A stretch of DNA of 22,918 nucleotides from Corynebacterium yonathiae. Its GTDB lineage: Bacteria; Actinomycetota; Actinomycetes; Mycobacteriales; Mycobacteriaceae. Positions 17,008 to 22,918 of this stretch are shown piece after piece. Made by a program: the position numbers and the translations under genes. The DNA lies in the NCBI RefSeq assembly GCF_022288805.1, contig NZ_JAKOPM010000026.1, positions 1-22,918 of the forward strand. Reading direction: 5' to 3'. The notes below the pieces were generated by a model that was given only the letters and a program-made list of their open reading frames with translations, was not told the origin of the DNA and did not search any database. Numbering within the stretch: position 1 is the first letter of the stretch; every line of letters begins with the position of its first letter.

Positions 17008-17820
17008 TTATCTTCTTCCTTCTAGGGTTCCAGAAAGTTCAGGAGCGTGCACGGAAATGGGTATAGGAAAGCGTCGACCGGTGGATGGATCAGTCATCTC
17101 TAAACACTCAACTTGGAAGGTTTCGCGTACGAGTTCAGCGGTCATCACCTCCTCGGTAGGTCCTTCGGCCACAATGCGCCCCTCACGCATGGCTACGATT
17201 CGATCGGCGTAACGCGCAGCATGGACCATATCGTGAACCACCATGACCACTGTGGTCCCGGCACCATTGAGGTCTCGGATAAGCTCCAAGATGGACAGTT
17301 GGTGCGCAGGGTCGAGGTAAGTAGTCGGCTCGTCAAGCAAGGTAATTGGTGTTTCTTGGGCCAGGGTCATGGCGAGGAAAACACGCTGGCGTTGACCGCC
17401 GGAAAGGTCTGCAGCAGGGACGTCGAGAAGCTCGCTCACCCCAGCACGCGAGGCAGCTCGCTCAACCGCTGCATGATCTCCTGCCCGCATCGTCGCTAGC
17501 GCCCCTGTATAGGGATAGCGGCCGTAGCCGATGACGTCGCGCACTAGTACCCCTTCCGGAGCCGCGGGGTGTTGTGGCAGGAAAGAAACTTCACGGGCAA
17601 AGGCACGCGAGGAATACTCACTAATTTTTTGGTCCGCGAGGTACACCGCGCCCGCGCTGGGCGTGAGTTGGCGGCCCAAGGTTTTGAGAAGCGTCGACTT
17701 GCCGCAGCCATTCGGCCCGATCAGAGCCGTTACTTGACCGCTAGATAAGTGGAGATTTACATCTTTGACCACATCGGGGCCACCGTAGCCCACGGTTAAT
17801 CCGCTACACGTCAGTGTCAT
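17008..17820 (-). CDS. Siderophore ABC transporter, ATP-binding protein (second system)
   Basis: This 270-residue FepC/FhuC-type ATPase shows Walker A GPNGCGKST near residue 36, signature LSGGQRQRV, Walker B ITLLDEPTTYLD and H-loop VVHDM. The true start is the ATG at 17820, two bases after the upstream permease stop, with GGAGG inside the end of that gene as its ribosome-binding site. The open frame beyond 17820 is a shadow of the permease. The C-terminal tail (EMTDPSTGRRFPIPI) is typical for actinobacterial siderophore ATPases. It completes a lipoprotein-permease-permease-ATPase operon. Confidence 0.94.
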   Translation of the reverse strand: MTLTCSGLTVGYGGPDVVKDVNLHLSSGQVTALIGPNGCGKSTLLKTLGRQLTPSAGAVYLADQKISEYSSRAFAREVSFLPQHPAAPEGVLVRDVIGYGRYPYTGALATMRAGDHAAVERAASRAGVSELLDVPAADLSGGQRQRVFLAMTLAQETPITLLDEPTTYLDPAHQLSILELIRDLNGAGTTVVMVVHDMVHAARYADRIVAMREGRIVAEGPTEEVMTAELVRETFQVECLEMTDPSTGRRFPIPISVHAPELSGTLEGRR

Positions 17821-17822
17821 GT

Positions 17823-18807
17823 CTAGCCTCCGTTTCGCACTCGGGTCAGCCGAGTCAATAGGAAAATGAAATAAGGTGCGCCAATCAGCGCGATGAGCGC
17901 GCCAACGGGGATTTCCGTGGGAGCGAAGGCCCAGCGACCGAACGTATCGCATACAGTCACAAGGACCGCGCCGCCTAGGGCCGCCACGGGCATTTGCCGG
18001 CGCAGGTTTGCACCAACAATCAAACGGGCAGCATGTGGGACGATGAGCCCGGCGAAACCCAAGACCCCAGCCGCGGCGACTCCCGCGGCGCCGAGGATAA
18101 CGGCCAGGGCTACTGCTATTAGGCGCCACGTCTTGGTGCTCACTCCGATGCCGGCCATGGTGGAATCATCCAGCGCGAGCATATCCAGGTGTTTTGCTAC
18201 CACCATCGCGATGGTTAGGGCGAAAAGGATAAAGGGGGCAACAATAGTGGCGTCACCAAGCGAGCGGGCGTAAAGCGAACCTTTCAGCCATGTCATGGCC
18301 GCTCCTGCCTCTGGCGCGGCGCGCACCAGAAGTAATTCGGTGATGGCACCCAGCCCAAAAGATACCGCCACCCCGGTAAGGGGCAGGCGCACCGGATCGC
18401 TTGCCCCGCGTCCGGCGAGAAGGAGAACCAACCCAGTTCCAGCCAATGCGCCGATAAAGGCGATCAAGGTCAGCAGGTGGGCCGGCAGGGTGCCTGCTCC
18501 CATAAGGACCGCAACGGCCGCGAGTCCACCGCCGGAGGTAATACCCACCGTATCTGGTGCGGCCAAAGGATTGCGTAGTGCGGATTGCAATAGACAGCCG
18601 GAAACAGCCATGGCACTGCCCGCGCAAATACCTACCAAGATCCGCGGTGCGCGGTACTTCCAGATGAGCGGATCTCCGGCAAAGAAGCCAGTGCTCACCT
18701 CGCCCGGCGATTTCATCACCGCACCGACCGCCCATGCCGATAACTGCGCTCAATACCAACGCCAGGATGAGTCCTACTAGAACCCCTACAAATCTCTTAT
18801 GCCGCAT
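17823..18807 (-). pseudogene. FecCD-family siderophore permease, apparently frameshifted near its start
   Basis: The body from about 18719 to 17823 is a clear FecCD permease: YRAPRILVGICAGSAMAVSG, NPLAAPDTVGI, and GFAGLIVPHAARLIVG at the ATPase contact. Its first helix (MRHKRFVGVLVGLILALVLS, from the ATG at 18807) is in another frame. Reading GGG at 18731-18733 as GG would join them as LSAVIGMAVGAVMKSPGEV, a natural permease N-terminus. So there is one extra G at a homopolymer: a real inactivating mutation, or an assembly error. Without correction, translation could start only at GTG 18719 or ATG 18716, giving 298 or 297 residues without helix 1. The ATG at 18807 overlaps the end of the upstream permease by 11 nt, supporting it as the ancestral start. 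Confidence 0.8.
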
Positions 18808-19759
18808 GCCTCCCCCTCCCTAGGGCATGGACGGACCACAGCACTAAGGGCATGCCAGCCAAAGAAGTCACGATGCCTACTGGGGTCTCGGCCGGCGCCC
18901 AGATTGCCTGCCCAACCGAGTCGGCCACCAGAAGCACCGCTGCTCCTACAATTCCAGCCACACACAGCCCCATGCGATGGTGCGGGCCGCACACCCGCCA
19001 CGCTACGGTCGCGGCCATCAGCCCCAAAAATCCAATCGGCCCGGTTGCGGCTACCGAAGGAGCAATGAGCACTACCGCCGCCACAATGGCAGCCAACCGA
19101 ATGCGCTCCGGCTTCGCCCCCACAGCACCGGCCACGGCATCGCCAGCCACGAGCAAGTCCAGCGTCTTCGCACCGACTAAAGTCAAGGGAACCACGACCA
19201 GCACAGCGATCAGGGCGGGCATAATATCGCTTAGGCGTACACCGGCAAGCCGGCCTGAAAGCCACGACATCACCGTCGCCAGTTGAGCTTCATCTATCAC
19301 CAGAAAAATGGAGGTCAAGGCGCTACACAGCGCGGAAACGGCAACGCCAACGAGAACCATGCGCTGGATCGCACCGCTCTTGCCGACGCCCACCGTCACC
19401 CCCACAGCAATCCCCGCCCCCAGCAGCGCACCGGGCAGCTGGTCAACGCTCGAGGCTTCGCTTCCTAAAATCATTGCGGTTGCGACTGCGCTGAGTGCCG
19501 CACCGGAGTTCACACCAGTGATGGACGGATCGGCGAGCGGATTCGCGGTTGCCGTGCGCAGCAATAACCCGCCTACACCTAGTGCAATACCGACCACCGT
19601 GGTAGCAAGGAGACGGTCAAAGGCCACGCTATGCAGCTCTACTTCCAGCCACGGGGCATCTACTGGCATCTGAACATGGCGAAGCCGCCACCACCACACA
19701 AAGGCAGCGGCAGCGGTTGCAAGGACCAGGCAAGCGCTGGCTTTAGTTCGTGGTGCCAC
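18797..19759 (-). CDS. FecCD-family siderophore permease, first subunit of second system
   Basis: This 320-residue membrane protein starts with a GTG just after the lipoprotein gene. It has the FecCD pattern: an N-terminal helix (ACLVLATAAAAFVWWW), RLLATTVVGIALGVGGLLLRTATANPLADP near residues 49-78, GVNSGAALSAV, and GPIGFLGLMAATVAWRVCG, the less conserved form of the ATPase-contact region. It would form the channel with the next permease. GC-rich Ala/Val helices fill most of the sequence. The gene overlaps the next permease start by 11 nt, indicating coupled translation. Confidence 0.91.
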   Translation of the reverse strand: MAPRTKASACLVLATAAAAFVWWWRLRHVQMPVDAPWLEVELHSVAFDRLLATTVVGIALGVGGLLLRTATANPLADPSITGVNSGAALSAVATAMILGSEASSVDQLPGALLGAGIAVGVTVGVGKSGAIQRMVLVGVAVSALCSALTSIFLVIDEAQLATVMSWLSGRLAGVRLSDIMPALIAVLVVVPLTLVGAKTLDLLVAGDAVAGAVGAKPERIRLAAIVAAVVLIAPSVAATGPIGFLGLMAATVAWRVCGPHHRMGLCVAGIVGAAVLLVADSVGQAIWAPAETPVGIVTSLAGMPLVLWSVHALGRGRHAA

Positions 19760-19765
19760 TACTTT

Positions 19766-20635
19766 TCAGCGGCGATAATGTCCGCCGAGCATATGCTCGG
19801 CGGACAATGGCCCGCGGGCACGCGACCAGATATCTTGGTCTACCTCTACGATGTCACCGCTACCCTTGACATAGGGCGTCTTTTTAAACTCTTCGACGTC
19901 CTTGTACATAAAGAGTCGGTCAGCCTTCATGCCAGGGAGCTTATCGCCGGTCAGTTCCGCTACATCAGTCTTAGATTCGATAGAAGACTTCTCGCCTTCG
20001 AAGGCATAGTCATAGCCCACTTTACTCAGTAGCGACTGAGGGAAAGAGGGGTTGACCCAGGTATAGAGCATCTCGCTGGACCAGCCAGCCACGACAGCAC
20101 GACTACCTGGCTTTACTGCGTCCTTGGTCTGAGCAATCTTGGCCTCGATGCGCTGACGGACATCTTTAGCCTTTTCCTCTTTGCCGAGTTTGGCCGCGAT
20201 CTCATCCATCGAGTCCAACACGTCCGAGTAAGTCTCATCTGGGTAGGATTCCGTCTGCGCAATCTCTTCCAGCTGTGGCATGATATCAGCTTGACGGGTA
20301 GGGCTAGCCAAAATCAGATCTGGTTCCAATGACTGGATAACCTCCAGGTTCGGCTGCTTGGCTTGGCCCACAGAGGTCGCCTGACCTAACTGTCCCTTCA
20401 ACGTAGTTGGTGCCTCCGACTTGCCGATTTCCACGATTCCCACAGGGTCCACATCGAGGGCCTTGAGAATTTCCTCATAGCGCCAATCGAGCGCCACAAC
20501 TCGCTCGATCTTCCTATCTCCACCCGATCCCTGAGAAGAAGAATCAGAAGAACACGCAACAAGGCCCACGCCTAGGGCTAAGGTGGCTACGAGTGCGATA
20601 ACCGCACGCGTTTTAGTGAAGTCTCTATTTTGCAT
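19766..20635 (-). CDS. Iron-siderophore-binding lipoprotein (second system)
   Basis: This 289-residue lipoprotein has a basic start (MQNRDFTKTR), a hydrophobic core and lipobox LVAC, with the acylated cysteine at 28 followed by a Ser/Gly linker. The FhuD/FecB-like binding fold shows RVVALDWRYEEILKALDVDPVG, PNLEVIQSLEPDLILAS, a long central helix region, and a C-terminal lobe with VDQDIWSRARGPLSAEHML. The ATG lies seven bases after AAGG, and both lie within a DtxR-type box. It is the first gene of the second siderophore importer and differs clearly from the 2863-3855 lipoprotein, so the two systems probably bind different chelates. Confidence 0.92.
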   Translation of the reverse strand: MQNRDFTKTRAVIALVATLALGVGLVACSSDSSSQGSGGDRKIERVVALDWRYEEILKALDVDPVGIVEIGKSEAPTTLKGQLGQATSVGQAKQPNLEVIQSLEPDLILASPTRQADIMPQLEEIAQTESYPDETYSDVLDSMDEIAAKLGKEEKAKDVRQRIEAKIAQTKDAVKPGSRAVVAGWSSEMLYTWVNPSFPQSLLSKVGYDYAFEGEKSSIESKTDVAELTGDKLPGMKADRLFMYKDVEEFKKTPYVKGSGDIVEVDQDIWSRARGPLSAEHMLGGHYRR

Positions 20636-20647
20636 AGGCTTACCTTA
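20629..20647 (-). promoter_or_regulatory. Candidate DtxR box covering the start codon of the second siderophore operon
   Basis: Plus-strand TTTGCATAGGCTTACCTTA matches 16 of 19 positions of TWAGGTWAGSCTWACCTWA. The minus-strand ATG at 20635-20633 lies inside it, as does the ribosome-binding site. TATAAA at 20650-20655 on the minus strand, just upstream, is a good -10 candidate. That would place transcription start within the box and make the leader very short. Confidence 0.75.
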
Positions 20648-20837
20648 GCTTTATAAGGGTTTACTTTCTAGAACCTGATTGCTTCCCTCTCCAAGACAGA
20701 CCATGCAGCCACAGGATGAGTTCCATAAGGGGATAACGGTGAGGAGCGGATGCGGAAAACCGCTTTAGCTAGAATCACCTACAACCTCTGCGAACAAACT
20801 CCAAACTGCGGTCTTTGGTGTTCATCTTTCGAGTGCA
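20636..20837. other. Intergenic region upstream of second siderophore operon
   Basis: About 200 bases hold the minus-strand promoter of the lipoprotein gene (TATAAA at 20650-20655) and part of the DtxR-type box. A short GCGGAAAACCGC hairpin is seen near 20750-20761. I see no gene and no clear terminator for the ATPase remnant. Confidence 0.5.
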
Positions 20838-21301
20838 CTAGCCCTTGAGCACACCGCGGGAAACGATGACGGGAGCGGCGCTGAAAGGATCGTCCCAGAT
20901 TTCTACATCGATACCGTAGGCTGCGGCTAAGATATCCTTCCGCAGTGCTTCCTTGGGAGTTCCCCGCGCTATGACCTCGCCGTTATTCATAACCACCATG
21001 GTGTCGGAGTACTGACCAGCCAACATGAGGTCGTGCAGCACAACAACGACTGTCTTACCAGCGCGGGCTTGCTTGCGTACGAGCTCCAAAACACTAATCG
21101 CATGGGCAGGATCGAGGAAGGTCGTAGGCTCGTCGAGCAGATGCACTGGCGTGTCCTGAGCCAGAGCCAGTGCAAGCTTTACCCGTTGCCGCTGGCCGCC
21201 AGAAAACACCGAGTGATCGCGGTCGATGAAATCCGTGATGCCTGTCTCCACGCATGCTTGCGCGATGATGTCACGATCCCTCGCAGACAAGCCGCTCAAT
21301 A
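20838..21301 (-). pseudogene. Truncated siderophore ABC ATPase, N-terminal part missing
   Basis: The C-terminal 155 or so residues of a FepC-type ATPase are present: signature FSGGQRQRV, Walker B VHLLDEPTTFLD, H-loop VVLHDLM, then a normal C-terminus. The first hundred or so residues with Walker A and Q-loop are gone. Homology begins around LSARDRDIIAQACVETG. The frame stays open to 21404 only by reading through a terminator and a tRNA fragment. Without a P-loop it cannot work as an ATPase. It is not the ATPase of the neighbouring operon, which has its own, so it is likely the last gene of another importer cut away by a recombination. Confidence 0.88.
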
Positions 21302-21304
21302 GAA

Positions 21305-21337
21305 ATAAAAAGCCCTCATCGGCTAACCGATGAGGGC
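21305..21337 (-). terminator. Intrinsic terminator downstream of tRNA-Met fragment
   Basis: Positions 21312-21322 and 21327-21337 form a perfect 11-bp stem (GCCCTCATCGG) with a four-base loop. On the minus strand it is followed by TTTTTATTT. It lies nine bases after the tRNA CCA, so it looks like the original terminator of that tRNA gene. Confidence 0.9.
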
Positions 21338-21345
21338 CTGGAAGT

Positions 21346-21385
21346 TGGTAGCGGGGGCAGGATTCGAACCTACGACCTCTGGGTT
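21346..21385 (-). other. 3' half of an initiator-type tRNA-Met, probable attachment-site remnant
   Basis: On the minus strand these 40 bases begin AACCCAGAGGTCG, the 3' side of the anticodon stem. They continue with a T-arm (AGGTTCGAATCCT) and end CCCCGCTACCA with an encoded CCA. This matches the second half of an actinobacterial tRNA-fMet. The 5' half (acceptor strand, D-arm, CAT anticodon) is absent, and unrelated sequence starts at 21386. A precise tRNA 3' fragment next to integrase sequence is the usual trace of an element that used the tRNA as attB. The anticodon itself is missing, so initiator over elongator Met is judged only by resemblance. Confidence 0.82.
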
Positions 21386-21457
21386 CTCTACGCCAAAGAC
21401 GCACTACCTAGAATTATCGCTGGTGTTACTACATTTCAAGACCGCAGGAGACCCCTG

Positions 21458-21476
21458 GAGATTGCTAGAGATTGCT
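21458..21476. repeat. Tandem 9-bp direct repeat near the attachment remnant
   Basis: GAGATTGCT occurs at 21458-21466 and again at 21468-21476, one base apart. It lies between the tRNA fragment and the integrase end. It could be arm-type integrase-binding sites, or chance. Confidence 0.35.
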
Positions 21477-21479
21477 CTT

Positions 21480-22085
21480 CTAGTGCAACCCAAGTTTCCC
21501 AGCCGCGAGAGCGGCACGCATAGACGAAACGTCCACAAGGTCTGTGTATGCTCTTTGGTTCATCGCCTCATCGTGCCCGAAGAAGGCAGCCCTCACGTTC
21601 GGTGCTACGCCTCGTGCGATTGCACGGTTATTTAGGATGGTGCGCCACTGGTGTGAGCGCATGGCCCCCGCTAAGGGCGATTCAAGCTCTGTTCCTATGT
21701 CGGTATAAAGCCGCGCTGCTGCCTTTGAGGCATTCTGGCGGTCTCAATACCTGCCGGAGTCTGCCGGTGAAGGCGTAAGTGATGTGGATGGTTTTGAGCC
21801 GTCACATCGAGTCGTTGCCGCCAGTAGGCGCCTATGCGGTCGTCCAAAATAGGTACTGCGCGTGCCCTGTGAGTAGTGTTGGAGATATCTTGGCAAACGG
21901 TGACCGCGAGCGTCTCGCCTGTTACGTCAGCATCGGCGCGTGTCAGGGCCAATATTTCCGATAATCACAGACCCGTACCCGCTTGGAGCAGTGTGAGCAC
22001 CACAATGAGGTCATGCCTGCCTTCCTTAAAGCAGCCCCTTCTTAGGATTACCCTCCGAATGAGAGGCGCTCAGCAGGTTACGCTT
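21480..22085 (-). pseudogene. Decayed tyrosine recombinase (integrase)
   Basis: Three pieces assemble into the catalytic part of a phage-type integrase. The C-terminal piece (21480 to about 21730) has HQWR (box II H-x-x-R), FGHDE and the nucleophile tyrosine in RAYTDL. The middle piece (to about 21964) reads LSEILALTRADADV and AVPILDDRIGAYWRQRLD. The frame changes near 21733, where one base appears lost in AGAATGCC. At 21965-21967 a TGA stands where the family has the first catalytic arginine (T-G-L-R), consistent with CGA to TGA. Upstream, CFKEGRHDLIVVLTLLQAGTGL is visible; the N-terminal domain is missing. The enzyme cannot be functional. Confidence 0.85.
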
Positions 22086-22113
22086 TTATGTTGACCCGTA
22101 GAAACGCTGCAAT

Positions 22114-22746
22114 CTATCCATATTGCAAGTCCATTGGCTTCGTCACTGAATCATCAATTGGTCGATAGATATAGACCTTGGCGCCAACTCCCCCAGTGCA
22201 CAATACGGTGGAGTATTCAACATTCTCGGAACAGCTCATCGAATATGAACGCCCGTCCCAAGGTGAGACTACTTCTAGAACGGGCTGAGAGTCGCCGGTA
22301 GCTATCCAGTGTTCGATAAAAGCGTCGTATACTGCACGTCCAAGTTGAGGAGAGGTGTGGTTCACTTCGGTACTCGGGGCCGTGCCTGTACGTCCATAAG
22401 TGTAGTACGGAAAGTCCGCTTTTGACCGACCACTTTGAGACTGAAGATGGTTTTGCTCTTGTTGCTTATCTTTACTCGGTTGTTGGGGTCCTGGCACTGA
22501 AGTCTTAGTGTGAGGACTTTGATCATTGGCTGACGGTGAATCACTTCTAGTTGCAGTCTTAGGTGTGTCCGATGTCGGCGCGCCGCTACTTGCTTCAGTT
22601 GCCGGTGCGTTCGTCGATGAATCGAGGCGGGGAGAAAACGAAGGCGCAGGCTCATCACTTTGGTCAGTTGAGCACGCACCCAATCCCAGGCTAAGAACAG
22701 CTATAGAACTAATTACACATGAAGTTTTGCTGATCCTATTTGGCAT
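22114..22746 (-). CDS. Hypothetical lipoprotein with Ser/Thr/Pro-rich linker
   Basis: This 210-residue predicted lipoprotein has lipobox LGAC with the cysteine at 25. Residues 26-110 are a low-complexity linker rich in Ser, Thr, Pro, Asp and Gln. The C-terminal domain (about 111-210) begins FPYYTYGRTGTAP and contains CSENVEYSTVLC, two cysteines nine residues apart that could be a disulfide. AAAGGAG five bases before the ATG makes the start firm. I do not recognise the domain. It is on the integrase side of the tRNA fragment, so probably part of the inserted element. A role at the cell surface is likely; anything more would be guesswork. Confidence 0.75.
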   Translation of the reverse strand: MPNRISKTSCVISSIAVLSLGLGACSTDQSDEPAPSFSPRLDSSTNAPATEASSGAPTSDTPKTATRSDSPSANDQSPHTKTSVPGPQQPSKDKQQEQNHLQSQSGRSKADFPYYTYGRTGTAPSTEVNHTSPQLGRAVYDAFIEHWIATGDSQPVLEVVSPWDGRSYSMSCSENVEYSTVLCTGGVGAKVYIYRPIDDSVTKPMDLQYG

Positions 22747-22918
22747 GCGATCTCCTTTAGGTTAAATCCGGGAATGAATTGGTGCTGTAAATGTTTGGTT
22801 CAAGAGCGATCTTGTCGTGCCTTGCCTTCAGTGCACTTCTGCGGGTTAAGGGTCAAAAGGGGATGCGGACGAAATCTTGGAGGATTTTCCGCATGTCTAA
22901 TATTCGATACACGAATGC

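Noticed and set aside
18253..18807. 184-codon minus-strand frame as a separate gene
   Set aside because: Only its first 25 or so residues are protein-like (permease helix 1); the rest is the out-of-frame reading of the permease body.
21302..21404. N-terminal extension of the truncated ATPase
   Set aside because: The open frame there reads through a tRNA fragment and its terminator and has no homology to ATPases, so it was not counted as coding.
1..22918. CRISPR arrays, transposases, riboswitches and toxin-antitoxin pairs
   Set aside because: I looked for spaced direct repeats, transposase motifs, known aptamer cores and small paired genes and found none that could be supported.

Overview
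The window looks like chromosomal DNA of a Corynebacterium. The clearest marker is the tmRNA gene, whose tag reads AEKNSQRDYALAA, very close to corynebacterial tags as I remember them. HisN is also close, from memory, to C. glutamicum histidinol-phosphate phosphatase. The prfB / ftsE-ftsX-smpB gene set, frequent GTG starts and DtxR-type iron boxes fit the same genus. Species cannot be fixed from sequence alone.

Layout, left to right. (1) 99-3855, minus strand: a complete iron-siderophore ABC importer, ordered lipoprotein, permease, permease, ATPase, with a candidate DtxR box upstream and a 13-bp hairpin after the lipoprotein gene. (2) 4044-7015, minus: translation-rescue and cell-division block (ftsE, ftsX, smpB, a DUF488 gene, tmRNA and its terminator). 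(3) 7125-8798, plus: an AbgT-family transporter with its own terminator, lying between prfB and ftsE. (4) 8828-11603: prfB on minus, then two overlapping inositol-monophosphatase-family genes on plus, the second being hisN. (5) 11600-14172, minus: feoA-feoB-feoC, tightly coupled, behind two tandem DtxR-type boxes. (6) 14236-16241: a secreted S1 serine protease (minus), a DUF1990 gene (plus) and about 250 bp of structured sequence I cannot assign. (7) 16267-20647, minus: a second siderophore importer behind a strong DtxR-type box that covers its start codon, followed by a gene for a 238-residue repeat protein. One permease of this importer reads as frameshifted at a GGG run. (8) 20838-22746: a scar region. 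It holds an ABC ATPase without its N-terminal third, a tRNA terminator, the 3' half of an initiator-type tRNA-Met, a decayed tyrosine integrase, and a lipoprotein gene probably belonging to the inserted element, which continues past the right edge.

The main theme is iron. Two siderophore importers, a ferrous-iron Feo system and the remnant of another importer ATPase lie within 21 kb, interleaved with housekeeping genes. The three complete systems each have a candidate DtxR site, so they are probably repressed together when iron is plentiful. The least explained items are the 238-residue repeat protein, the structured region at 15963-16241, and the history of the tRNA/integrase/ATPase junction. 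I do not see a clearly new defence or mobile system.
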